NCBI GenBank assembly: GCA_034008185.1
Contig: CM067081.1
Span: 186,951,510 to 187,015,509 of the forward strand
Source: Gorsachius magnificus
Lineage: Eukaryota > Chordata > Aves > Pelecaniformes > Ardeidae
DNA: 64,000 nucleotides
Direction: 5' to 3'
This document shows positions 45,645 to 58,500 of the stretch, one piece after another. The notes beneath the pieces were generated by a model. It was not told the origin of the DNA and made no database searches. It worked only from the letters and a program-made list of their open reading frames with translations. Position numbers and translations under genes: made by a program. Position 1 is the first letter of the stretch; each line of letters begins with the position of its first letter.

Positions 45645-48429
45645 AATTAGCAGCATTAAACCAACCACTTTAAGTGGAACACTTTTCATCTTTCTCTCCA
45701 GTGAGGGTAAATAATATAGCAAAGAATTAAAACTGCTTTTCGACTGTATACTGTCCTTTGCAAATTCAGTATGTGGGTTACTTCTACCCAGCAACTGAGA
45801 AAGGATAAAGGTTTTTTATTTTATAGAGGAAGTTAAAAATCCCAGAATTTTTACTGGGAAATTGCAATTATTTCAAAAGAAATATAGATTAGCTTCCTTC
45901 TCTTTAAGAATGTGTAATACGAACTATTTACTGGAATCCAATCTTCATGTACATGGCTCTTCACTTATTACATTACTTCCAATAAAATATGAATCACTTA
46001 GTATATACAGTTTTCAGATATTTAAGCGTACTGGAATTTTAAGCAAGGAATAAAAATACACCATTTACACCCTTAGAAGAGAAAAATAACACAAATTTTT
46101 CATCCCCTTAATTTACAGATTGTATACCTGACTTCTAGTAAGACTGTTCAACTGCTTCTAATTTATTGTAAACATTCTTTCTGAACTGATTATATACTAG
46201 TTACTACACAAATATAAGTTAGGTTTAGTTGAAAACAAAACCAAATTCTATATGGAACTTGGTTCATTTCCAACAAATGTCACTTTTTGCTGTAATTGAA
46301 GCAATAGTTCTCTTACACTAATATTTCATAGGTGGAATTTAGACTAAATAAGATGTTAACATAACACCCTGCTGAAATTAGTTACAAGATTTCTAACGAA
46401 TTCTGGGGCTTATGCTTCAGGCCTAAGTCTCATACAAGCATAGAATTGGTTTATCTTGTGGAAAATGACCCCTGAACGCCTCCGTTTTCTTTCAATAGAA
46501 CAAGGGGGGCAACCTTATCTTTTTGGTAAGATCAACTGATCTATCTATCTATAACCTTCCTAAATCTTATCCATATTCTTTCTTTGAGATCAACTATTAT
46601 CAAAAAAGCCTTGAACATAGTGCTAAGGCTGGGTTGAGTCACCTTTATGCTATTCTGAAAACACTGACTGTATTTAAAGCTGCTTCTTGTGTTTTTCATG
46701 AATGACTAGCTTGTCCTCCACCAGCTCCCTGTGTAATACTCAGAGGAATGCACAGGCTGAGAAAATAGAAAGTAATTTGGATGCTGCTTCTGAACCAGAC
46801 AATTGCAGTGCTGTCGTATAAATATCAGTTATGTTTTCTATTCCGTGATCTCAGAAGAAATTAATTTAATATTATTAAACAACAGAACACGGGTTATGTT
46901 CCAAATTCTTCCCTATTCCACACTGTGCAAGGTGCTGTGCAAGCTCAGAGGGAGACATAATTCCTGATCCGGAGATCTTGTTTTACTGAGAGAGACTTTT
47001 ATATTTATTTTTGTATAATGATGTAAATTCCATTATAGACAAAACAAATTATTCCATTAATTGGCAGTATATTTTTTTGTGAAGTAGCAAATTGTCTTCC
47101 ATTTGCTGCTGGTTTTCCTGGATATTTTTATATGTTTTGGTCAGCACAAAACAGAAAGGCATTTTCTTTGTACAAAACATGTTTCTCAGAACTATGCCTT
47201 ATGCTCAGCTGTTGCCTTTGGAGCTTCTGAACACTTTCAGTAAATAAATTCAGTATGTACACAGCATTTTGGTAAGAAAGTCTGAGAAATCATAAAGTGT
47301 ACTTTAAAGCTGACTGGAAACTTTCTGCCAAAACACAAATTTTAAAAATAATAGTAATTAACTGTAAAATATATAAGCTCACAAAAGTGAATTTGGCAGA
47401 GGCCTGAAGGAACAGATCTAGACTCTGTCCTGGACCCGAGGAACCTCTGTCTATCAACAGTGAGTACTAGAAAATGTGCTTGCAAAACTTTTGAGAATCA
47501 ACATATAGGGTTTTACAAGAGTAGTGTACTTGCTTCATAGTTTTTGAATTTGTGAATAGTTTCACATCAACTTCTAGCAGACATCTCTTGCTATGCAATA
47601 GTCACAAAACAGCTGCCAGATACAATGTGTGATGTTTAACTTGTAGTTAAGGAATACAAATTATTATGGAAGTATGTCTAAAAAAGCTGAATGGATAATT
47701 TGTATTGTGTCTATTAGCAGATCTCAGTAGACTAATAATTCTAATAAAGTACAAAAGCATATAAAAGCATAGATACTGTGTTTCTCTGATGAAAAGTATT
47801 TTCAGTGGTGGAATTTTGACTTCTAACTGATGACTACCAACTTGGTTTCTAGATTTGTATACTGGATTGGATTTTGAACTGGATTAGTCTTTTTTAATAG
47901 TCTGATTCCTTACAATCTTTTATTCAGTCAGGAATTCAAAACAGGAAAATGCAAAGAAAGATAAAAATTAACAAAAAGATTAAAAGGTAAATGGGAACTA
48001 TTTATTAGTAAAATGCTGTTTTATTAATTTCATTGTTATTTATGTAAGACTCTTAGGTTGCATTACCTGATACATTTGTACCAGTGAGATTATTTTGGAG
48101 TCCTCTACTTCCTCAAAACTGCTGACTGAACCATATGTAGGGTTTCTTCTGGAAATATCAGTAAAAACACATTTTCCCAAGTAGTAAAACTTGATGAAAC
48201 CAAGTGAAGAAAAAGTAGACCATACTAACAAGTCATCTGTTCAACATCAGAGTTTTTCATTCACTGTCGCCGTTTTGCTCAGTACAAAAGCAAGCACAGA
48301 GATCAACTGGAACATGAGAGGAAAAACTGGGAATTCAAGAAGAGAAATACTAAGAAAAGTGTGATCATTCATTTTAAAAGTGTTTTCTGATTTTATGCTC
48401 AAGGGCAGCCACTTTTTATGTGCGTATGC

Positions 48430-48452
48430 ATGTGTGTGTGTGTATGTGTGTG
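48430..48452. repeat. (TG)n microsatellite
   Basis: TGTGTGTGTGTGTATGTGTGTG with one interruption. Confidence 0.9.
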
Positions 48453-49077
48453 AGGATACCAGATCAGGTCATCTGCCCCATTGTACTCATGTGTTAGAAC
48501 AAAGTGAGAAATAAGCTATCACTTGGACACGTTCATAGCTGTTTCTCTTCAGCCTCTGTTCCCATCAACTTTGCAAGCTGAACAGTCAGGAGTTACGTGC
48601 CTCTGAGTGGAAAACTGTGAAGGAAAGCACTGGGAAGTTCTCTTACTTGAAGACACTGGTTTCTGACCCAGGCAGATTCCTGCTTAGCGTGCTGTTCTGT
48701 TTCTTAGCTTTTGCTTCACACTGTTTTGGGAACTTAGATATCTAATGCAGGGTATGCATTTGTCCTGGTTTCATCTGGGATAATTTTCTTCCTAGTAGCT
48801 TGTAGAGCGCTGTGTTTGGGATTTAGTACAAGAAGAATGTTGATAACACACTGATGGTTTAATTGTTGCTAAGTTGTGCTTACACCAGTCAAGTACTTCC
48901 CCTGCTCTGCCAGGTGCACAAGAAGCTGGGAGGGGGCACAGCCAGGACAGCTGACCCCAACTGGCCAAAGGGCTATTCCAGACCATATGGTGTCATGCTC
49001 AGGGGGGCAGTTGGCTGGGAAGAGCGATTGCTGTTTGGGACAGCCTGGGCATCAGTCAGCAGGTGGTGAGCAATTGC

Positions 49078-49131
49078 ATATTATTATTATTACTACTACT
49101 ACTACTACTACTATTATTATTATTATTATAT
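49078..49131. repeat. ATT/ACT triplet tract in LTR copy D
   Basis: ATT units, then about seven ACT units, then ATT units again. It is the longest tract of the four copies and again lies directly before the poly(A) signal. Confidence 0.92.
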
Positions 49132-49144
49132 TCCTCTGCTGTTT

Positions 49145-49150
49145 AATAAA
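49145..49150 (+). promoter_or_regulatory. Poly(A) signal AATAAA of LTR copy D
   Basis: AATAAA in the conserved context GTTTAATAAAACTGTC. Confidence 0.65.
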
Positions 49151-49283
49151 ACTGTCTTTATCTCAACCCATGGGTTTTACTTTTTTTTTCTGATTCTCTC
49201 CCCCATCCCACTGAGGGATGGGGGGAGTGAGAGAGTGGCTATGTGGCATTCAGCCTCCTGCTGGGTTAAACCTCAACAGAATT

Positions 49284-52200
49284 CCCATCCAGGTGATGGT
49301 CACTTAAAGTTAGGTGTTACAAAGCTAAATTTTAACATGCTCAAGTTCTGTATTGGAGCAGGTCCCAAAGGATCTTATGCTTGTTTGAATTTAAATATCT
49401 TTAAAAACCTAACATACAGTAATTATTTTGTCTCCACATGCACTTACAGCAACCATTTTTGCATTATCTTTGTTAGTTGTCAGAACAGTTTAACTGGTAT
49501 AAATTCAAATCTGCAGATCCAAATATAGATACATAAGGCAGTCATTTAGTATTTATAGTCTTATATATATGTAAATTCCAAATAACACTGAAATTAGAAA
49601 AATGTTAGGAGGGTCTTAGATTAAGTATAGCCCATTTTAAAGGGTGTTCTATATTTCCTTCAAGTTAAATACCATTTTCCTCTTAAAAATTCCCCCAAAT
49701 GACTTTCCTTGTTTCAGTGTAGTTAGGAGATGCATAATACAATTGAAATAAACATATATATATTTATCTTTTTATGGTATCAATATGTTTTGGATTGATG
49801 ACTTGAGGAAAATTTAGGGAGACGTAGGAAAAAATCCAACTCAAGTTATTTATGAAGGCAATTATAATTTGGTCTTAAGTCTTTACTTATCTCTCCTTAA
49901 TCACATTCTCAAATTCTGAGCTTTCTAAAAAGTTAACACAAACTTCTTCCCCCACCTCCGTCTCTGTCAAAAAATCATTTGATTATTACAGTACTTTCGT
50001 GCATAGCTAAACTCAATGATTGTCCTAAATTATATCTTGTTACACTCTTCCTGCTTGCCTGCCTTTGTGCTGTACTGCAGGAAGTTTTGCCTGTGACTGT
50101 CAGTTTTGTTGATAAATTATTCTTACAGACTTCAGCTCCAAGAGTTAAAATGAACTAAACCAGCACAGGTATCACCTGGTCACTGTGAAAAAGAAATATT
50201 CTGGAAATACCTTGAAACACCAAAGTTGTGTAAACCAGAATTTTTTCTGACATTATAAAGAAAATGTAGTACAAGAAGCTTTTTCAAATTTTTTATTGTC
50301 ACATTTATAGCAATCTACATATGAATCTTCCCACTGTTGATGAGTATTCTGATAATTTGGGGGACTAAGTTCTGTGCAATATATTTCTCTATTAATGATA
50401 ATCCTACAAATAAATTCCTTGTTCCAGTCACAATCATACTAGACCATTTAGAAAGAATAACTGCCTTATTTTCCTGCAACCACTTACAGAACTTAATATC
50501 ACATTGTGGGTTTTGCTGTTGTTCTTGACATTTTACAATAAAAACAAAAGTTTAATTTAATGTCAATTTAAATGCTACTGACAGGGATGATTTCCAGGTT
50601 TCCTTTTCTCACTGAAAATATCTTTCTAATTATTTTTTTTGTTCTGTCAGCTTTTGCTTTTCCTGAAGTCAGTCTTTCCTGTCTGATTTATGATCATGTT
50701 TTCAGTATCTTTTTGCTCACTTTTTATGCTCATCTGTCATTTTTAGATCTCCCACTGTAATATTGTTTCAGTTTATGTGCTGTAGGTTGTATACTCCTTA
50801 CTCAAAATTAAAAAAAAAAAAAAAAAAAAGGTGAAATTATACTGGAAAGATGTGGAGACTTGGAATGGACCATACTTCCCATCTTGTACATCCTTTGATT
50901 CCAGTGCGTGCCTTAACTAACAAGGTGCAGAAAGCCTATACCATGCCCTCCTGCGTTAGTGCATCTTTTGTAATATTCTCTCTGTTTGTGTAGAAAAATA
51001 TTTTGCCTTATTTGCAGGAGCAAATCTTATAGCTTAAACCATCATGAAGTGGTAAGTAGCTCTTTTGCTTTAATGAGTATCACTGAAGTCCACAAAGAAG
51101 AAATTAATTTCTATCTCTGGAGACAGATCAGGAATATACACACAATATTCAGCAACTCTAAGAACTGGACATCTTATCCAGGACATTGCAGAGCCCAGAT
51201 TGCCACATAGACCTTCTAAGTTCATATTTCTTCACTGGCTGTTATGTAGACCCAGCTCTGCAGTAGAACTGCATTATACTTGAAAATTGAACTCTTTTAC
51301 TAATAAAAAAAGGATATATCTGAACCTGAAGATGTCAAACTTTACCATTTTGCAAGTAACCTGCTTCTTAATGTTAATTTGTGCACAGAGGGAGTCTACT
51401 TTAAATGTATGAAAGATATATGTGTATGAACATATTTATTTTTCCATTTCCATTTTGTGAAGTCATGTGTGTTGGTAGGAATATAAAGATGCTACAATAA
51501 GTTTCTGAGATACTGTGTGGGAGTGGAAAGGGAAATTATCAGTGGAACGTTGTCCTCTTTGGCCTCCTACTCAAATTTGTATTTCTGTATCACTTATAAG
51601 TTTATGTTAGGAACTATATCACTGTTTGTATCTTTGAGTTAAAAGGACTTTCCTAAATGGGGAGAATTAAATGGGCTCTTAAAAGTCCCAAACAATTACA
51701 GTTTAAAAAAAAAATAAATTCAACATCTGCCTTTTTTTTTCTGCCATGACAGTGCATATTTCTGGACCGGAAAAATGTTGTGTTAAGGAATATTTCCATA
51801 TAATTTTTGTTTATGCTATTTGGAAACAAGCCCCAATTGACCTGATCAGATTTATACCAAAAAAAGCAATACTCCCAACACTTACCAATGTGTGGGGCTA
51901 GGAAGGAAAGAACACGTTGGAATAAGTATTTGTGAAGTGTCCATGTTCGAAAAACCCTACAACCTTTCCCATTCCTCCACTCCAAACTTTACTAATTCAA
52001 AACTCTTTATTTTTTTGCCAAACAGCAGTGTCAACAAAGAGCCTAATAACAGGTAGAGTAAATTCCTTCTTTTTAAAGGAACACTTTTAAAACTTTATCA
52101 GATACTGCCTGCTGTGGGTCAGCTGTGAGCATACTGAACTGCAGTCCAACAGCCCTCACAGCATTCTGCTGGTTTCTGTTGTATTCTACACTGTAAGCAT

Positions 52201-55044
52201 CTGACAGGATGGCAAGATAAGTATGTTCAAATAAACCAGAAGGAAAGTCTCAAAAACTGGCATGCACATTAAACCAAAACAGCTGGCTGTCCAAATTATT
52301 GCTAATTCACTTTTCATAATCACTCTTTTTTTTTTCTTTTTTTTTGCCTAGTAAAACATTCTTTATAATGCTTGTATAGAACCACAGAGGAGATACAGGA
52401 ATTGTATATTGGGGAAAATTTTATTATATTACCATGCACATTCCAACTCTATTATACTGTTCTCTCTAGGAAAACGACAAAATATTTTCCTGTTTTATTA
52501 TTTTCTTCTTCTTTTTACAGTAAGAATTAGATGCTTATCTGGAGAAAGAAGATGGTAGCGTAAGTTTCATACTTTAAAAAAAAAATCCTGCTGCTGACAA
52601 ATTCTCTGCTATTCTAGAGGAAGGAAATCAGTGTGAAAGCATTATCATCCAGTTTTCTGATTACTTGAATATCAGAGATGATGCCCTTGTCATCCATAAG
52701 CTTTATTTTGAAAGCACCGAGAAGTGAGCTGGTTGAACACAAACAGATAGAATGGCATCTGCCTGACAGATAAAAATGAAAGGTAAATTTGACTTTCACA
52801 GGGCATGAGGGGTGCTTTGTTACACCCAGTGAAATGGCCTCTGTTTTATGCAAAGTCCAGTGACAAATGCCTCAAGCTAAATAACCATGAGTGGGATTGT
52901 GTTTAGAGAAGGTATCATCCCAGTATGACCAGAGACTGTTCTTGCTGTAAATATTCTGTCCATGCCTCCCCCATTCTGTTAACATAGCTGTTTAAGCTTG
53001 CACACCTAGAAGACCTCTATTCTTTGGGACATCACCCTCAGAAGGGGGAGCAGTACACAGCAAAGAAGCCTGTTCCAAACCAATCCAGACTTCTTTCTTC
53101 TTCCTTTCAGAAGGGCAACTAGGTTGGTGTACTCTGGAGTACACCATTTTCAAAAACACTCTTTCTCAGAAAAAAGAACAACAGAATAATGGAAGGAAAA
53201 AATACATCACTGGTGATGCCACTTCCAAATTAGTAAAATATATAAGCATGTGCTTGATATCATCTCTGTTCAGAAATTTGCCCTCACCTACATGTTTGCC
53301 CTGAAAGAAGTGTGGTTCTATCATGTAGTTTAATCATTCATCTGTGTTTTTTCCTAGTTAAGGATGAATCACTGAACTGGCATTTCAGAGAAAACAGTAT
53401 AAAGGAAGATGATTATCTGGTGAAAAAAAAAAGGACTCTAAAGAGAGAAACTATTCAAACATCTCTGCATAATGTCAGTACAGAACATTACTGGCAAAAT
53501 TCCTTATGCTGGCCAAGACTCAATTCTGCATGACAAGCAATAAACCCTATATAATATTTGAGCTCTAACCTTCTGCTAAAGCCCCCCTCTAATTACCTAG
53601 ATATGTCAGGTGGTAAGTCTTGCCACTCTGAATAAATCTGACATCAACAGATTTCTCCTCCTAATTTTTATTTTAATAAGTAGCCATACGGCAGCTGTGA
53701 AGTTACTGATAATAAATGTTAGGAAATAGGATTATTCAAGTGAGTTAAATCCTTCTGCCTTTTCATTATATGCTATATAATACTCAAAACTCGTGTCCTG
53801 AATAGACAGAGAACAAGTAAATGGAACTTACATATTTGATCCCTATGCCTCTAGCTGAGTCACTAAACAATTCCCAGGCAGTATGTGCTTTCCAAGGGCC
53901 ATGTTCATGACAAAACCTGGGTGACAACAGTATCTAAATGTGCTTATCTGCCCTGCTGTGTTCAGAAGCTCTCCAGCAGGATGTGGGTGGTTTTGTGTGT
54001 GCATATTTATATGTACAAAATTACTTTATTGAGAGTAGGCTGATCTTGTTTTGGCTTGATGTAGGCTATTTTTTGACATCTAGTCACCAATTGTTTGGCA
54101 CCTAAAAATCCATGAGACCTTTTTGGCTACAGTCCTGCAGAATTTCCATGTGGCCACTTCATACACTTCCTGAAGTGCCAGGGTGGCTTACCTGTCGCTC
54201 TGGCACGTTTTCTCCTGTTAAAGCAATACTGCTACTGGCCTTTTCTTCCCAAGCCTGCTTGATAATGGCACTGGACTGGATCCACTATAACTTTACTAGG
54301 TTTGACTACATAGATAAATGAATTTACAGGGTAGCAAGGAATCTTGTTCTAATAAAACCAGTGACCTCTTTTTCCCTGTTAAATTCTGCTGGATTAGGTT
54401 AACTTTTTATCAACAAAGAGATCAGAGAAATATGATGCAAAGGTTGCAGTCTTATCAGTAACTAAATGTAGAACAGACTTACAACAAATTATATTTGATT
54501 CAGTTTCATAACAATTCCTGTATTATTTATTGAATTAATATCAAGAATGCAGTTCAGTCTGGTAAAAATCACCGCCTTTTTAAAGGGGTCTTTCGTTTAG
54601 TATCATACTATGTCTTGATTATAAACCTGTAGAAAATTATCATAACACATACTAAACGGCTTAAACTCACCTTATAGACTGACCATACAGGGTATTTTTA
54701 AGTGCATAAAGATCAGTAAGTGGGGCTGTTTCTGCTGGTGTTCCACATGTAGAACATTTTTATTAAGTGTCTATATTAGACAATGTTATGAACCCTATGC
54801 TAGATATATTTAGGAGTGGAATTGTAAGTGATGAGGAGGGCAAGTGACTGGTTATTTGAGTCACTCTGAAACAAATGTTCACAACCTACTGAAATGTATT
54901 TTAAACACTTCAGTAAGGGTAATACCAAAGGGAAGAAAGAACTAGATCTATACCTACAGAGGAGGAGACTACCTCGGAAAGGAGTGATTCAGAAAACAAC
55001 TTGAAATCATCACAGAACCTCCTTAACATGACCTTTCAGTCTCA
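49284..55044. other. Unique AT-rich non-coding DNA
   Basis: No gene or repeat family recognised. An A20 run lies at 50810-50829 and T-rich runs near 51730 and 52327. A minus-strand 79-codon frame at 52614-52853 contains an AATAAA-like sequence but no known motif. Confidence 0.5.
50810..50829. repeat. A20 homopolymer
   Basis: Twenty consecutive A. No retroposed sequence is recognisable upstream. Confidence 0.9.
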
Positions 55045-55590
55045 TACTGGAGCAAAAGGGCTAATGCTGTCCATGAATGCATAAAAGAAGACTGTCAAGT
55101 TAAAGTAGCGAAATGGTTTTCACTTAGTATGTGAGAAACAGAAAGACCTCTGCAAGGATGTGTCTACTTCCAGTGTCCACACCCGGACAAATACAGGAAT
55201 ACTGAAGTTAGTTCAAAGAAGGGACATAAAATGCTCTGGAAGTCAGAAAACCAGTCTTATTATTTGAGCTTTAAAGAGCTCAATCAACTCAGCATACCTG
55301 CAGAGAAGGTTAAAAGGTGATTTAATCAGAATACAGGTGCTCATTCAAGTAATAGAGATGTGATAGTGGGGTTGCTCAGTCTTGCAAAGACATAAAAAGC
55401 TCCAACACTTGGAAGCTGAACTTGGATGAATTCAAGCTTGGAAAAGAAATGAATTTTAAAGCAGTGAGAGTAACTAGTATAAAAATAGATGTGAGGAGAG
55501 GAACACCAGCACATGGACATTTTGAGGTACAGTCTAAAGGTTGTGCTGAAATCCATCCAGCTTCTAGGAAAACCAAGCAAGAGAACTGAC
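55045..55590 (+). mobile_element. Ancient CR1/L2-type LINE fragment, ORF2 C-terminus
   Basis: The sequence follows the C-terminal ORF2 region of an old reptile-type LINE of the CR1/L2 superfamily. It has GCTAATGCTGTCCATGAATG (ANAxLGC block) and GTGTCCACACCCGGACAAAT (VSTxRTN-like remnant of the QFWCPQFKKDVDK block). Next come AGTTCAAAGAAGGGACATAA (VQRRAT block) and TTTAAAGAGCTCAATCAAC (KELNL). Then follow GAGAAGGTTAAAAGGTGATT (RRLRGDL), TTGGAAGCTGAACTTGGATG, GAATTCAAGCTTGG and GCAGTGAGAGTAACTAGTAT. All frames are interrupted. Limits are approximate; the 3' end beyond 55560 is not recognisable. Confidence 0.72.
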
Positions 55591-58500
55591 TGGTTTTTCT
55601 TTCTGCTTTTGAAATCTAAGATACTTCATTACTACTTAAGGAAATGGAGGGAAGTCTGAATTTTGTAAGAGATATAGATAAAAAAATGCAGCACTTTGGA
55701 AACTGATTTCTTTAAAATATACCTAATTTCCCCCCCCAAAAAAAAGAAAAAATATTTTTCCAGTATTGATGCTGAGTCAAGGGAAAATGTAGGTTGTTTG
55801 AAGTAAGAATATTCTCCTTGTACTTCGGTCACAGATCTCAGGGGAGAAAAGGAAATGGCTATCCACCTTCTCCAGTGCATTTTATCAACATCTAGAAATG
55901 TCAAGCCTACATTTAAGAATGTAGTTCACTATTTCTTTTCAGTTCCACATTCCAGCTCTGGGAATTGGGAAGGCAACCTCCTAAACATGAAGTGAGTATG
56001 AAATAATGCTGTGTTCAGTCTGTTGAAAGCAACCAGGCAGCAGTAAGAGATGAAAGATCATGCTGGGGTGTTAACTCTTGAAATGTTTTCACTGGAAGAC
56101 AACTTAAATGTCACCGCTTTGCTTTAGAGGATGGTTTATATATCATTGTTACCAACAGAGCATTTTCTATTGGAGTTTCATGTGGCAGAAGCAGACAGTC
56201 ATCAGCCTGGCACAAAGGTTTGTAACTTTCTGTAAGATTCACCTTTACTGGAATTTTTAATCCTCTTTTGATTTATTTTATTTGCTTTTTGACTCAAAAG
56301 GACTGATATGAGTGTGCTTACTTTGTTAGTAGACTTAGTTCACTCCAGGTTTGGATGGATTCTCACAAGGAAGCAGTGATGCAATTGAGAGAAATATAGG
56401 TTAGATGTTAGCAGAATTTTTAACTTGAGCATTGATCCATCTCCCAAATGTACAAAAACTTAGTTGTACAAACGCTTCGTTGTACAAACTAAATGTGGGC
56501 ACAACTCATTAGATTTTTTGTAGATATCTACAAATTCTCTGAATAATATGAAGTATTGATATTGAATAGTAGTGAAGTAATATCAAGAAATGAATAATAG
56601 AAGGAGAGAAGAAAGGGAAAAAATAGAGTCTGGAAGAAGAAGATTGTTCTTGGTGAAAAAAAAAAAAAAGAACCACAGGGAGAAAAAGTAGCTCCTGAGA
56701 CTATCGGACTTCTCTGCAGCGTTTAGTAGGAGGTAGTTCTTATAATCCTATATGTAATTGTAGGAGAAGATGAACAGAAGATCAGTTCTAGTCTCTCTAC
56801 TTTCTCAGTCAGAACTCACCTTGAAAAAAGTAATTGTTCCACTTCTCTGACATCCTATCTCTGCAGACTCCTGAAGGCATTTAAATAGATGTGGATTCTT
56901 GGACAGTTTGTCACTCATGTGAAACATCATGTGTGAAATACCATGTACTTAGCTGAACCCTGCTATGCATCTAATTCTAATCTGATGAATCACTACTACT
57001 ACCACAGTAAAGCTATGTAGACATCTGATTGTCAGACTAGTAAAAGAAGCTTCAAGACAACCTACTTAACTATGCTGACTATCATAAATCTCCAGAAAGA
57101 CCTTTTCTGGTGAAGCATATTTGGAAACTTTGCTTGTTCTTCCTGGACAGAAGCTAAGCCAGAATCTTTTCTCATGTACGTCTTTTATGTGGACAAAACC
57201 AAGCAATTGTTGGGTTGGGTTTTTTTTTTTTTTCAGTTTAGGGTATAAAACATCAGAGACAAGGTAACAACAGTCAAAGATGACCACTACAGATGATGAA
57301 AATAACCACTCAACTCAGAGTGAGAAATTTAAACACAACAGCACATGATAAAACTAAAAACTACAGTAAAATAAATGATCTCCTGATTTCCCAGAAATTT
57401 GATTTCCAATGCTGCGAAGGCTTATGATTGACTGGCACAGACTGGTATCTAAGAAGATGGGAGCTTTTCCCATTGCTGAAGCATTTATCCTCTGTATGGA
57501 TTCTGTCATGTTGAAGAGAGTACAAAATCTTCCTGTGACCTTCCTATCTCAGTCAGGGCTTCTGTTCTCTATCCCTCCATTCAGTTTGGTTTTCAATGGT
57601 TATTGCTGAAGGCTAGGACACATTAAAAGGGATGATAACAGAAAGAATTGGAACACAACAATATTCTGTTTTTATTTTAGAGAAAATTTTGACAGCAATC
57701 TAGGAAAAGTTTTGCTTCCCTCACTTCCTTCCCGAAACCAATAGTATTAGAAACTCTGTGAAGCATATTAGCAACTTTGCTGTTGATTTAATTTGTCAAA
57801 TGCAAGAGTTACATGAAGCTTTATAAAAGGCTAAGATAGCTAATTGCCACCTTTCTTTTTGTTCTTAAAAGCTGACATATTCTCTGAGCAAACAAACTTC
57901 CTTTACTGGGAATTGTTTTCCCTTTCTCCCAACCACATTTACCAAACTCTTTATTATATCTTCAATTTATGGGTGATTTATTCATGTAGCAAAATGACAG
58001 ACTTGGAGCTTACAATAAAATTGTCCTCAGTTTTATTGCTGCGCTGACTATGTATTACAGCTATGTCAACTCCAGTAGATTGAATAATTATTTAAAAACT
58101 ACTTACCTTATTTAGTTATGATAAACGTCAGGTCTGCAACAGAGAAGATACTAGCAATAAAAGTAAATGTACAGATACAACATTATTGAAACTAACTATT
58201 GCTTATCTGAAAATTAGTGGCCTTTTCCAGCATCCCAGGATTATCTAAATAATCTTGCTGTTAATATTTTTTGATTCAAATTGAAACCAACACTAACAGT
58301 TGGATAGAAATTAAAGTTGGCTTCTCTATGCAACAGCAGACATCTCACCTATTGTATGTTTAAAGTATTTCTATTGTAATTTTGGAATTTTTCCAAAAGA
58401 TTTTCAATTAACATTACGTCCATTTGCATAGTGTTGCTTTCTGTCACATTTTTTGATTATGGTGTGCTGCTCTAACTGCAAAAGTCTACTCTAACTGAAC

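Larger units (their letters stand above)
43262..48755. other. Unique non-coding DNA with a small GC-rich island
   Basis: No gene is recognised. A GC-rich island at 43690-43850 in very AT-rich surroundings is unexplained. Also present are a C-rich tract (45620-45644) and a TG microsatellite (48430-48452). The 83-codon minus open frame at 45060-45311 has no known motif. Confidence 0.5.
48761..49278 (+). mobile_element. Solo ERV LTR, copy D
   Basis: The only plus-strand copy of the first LTR family, 518 bp. It begins TGTCCTGGTTTCATCTGG and ends TGGGTTAAACCTCAACA. The flanks GCATT (48756-48760) and GAATT (49279-49283) are a 5-bp duplication with one mismatch, consistent with an older insertion. 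The poly(A) signal AATAAA at 49145-49150 is intact and follows a long ATT/ACT triplet tract. The TATA segment after CATGCTCAG is missing. Fewer CpGs than A and C also suggest greater age or a different subfamily. No internal retroviral sequence. Open frames of 97-105 codons here are formed by LTR sequence and are not genes. Confidence 0.92.

Noticed and set aside
52614..52853. Minus-strand frame with an embedded AATAAA as a gene 3' end
   Set aside because: No splice acceptor, no known motif, and the signal lies inside the frame; chance is the simplest explanation.
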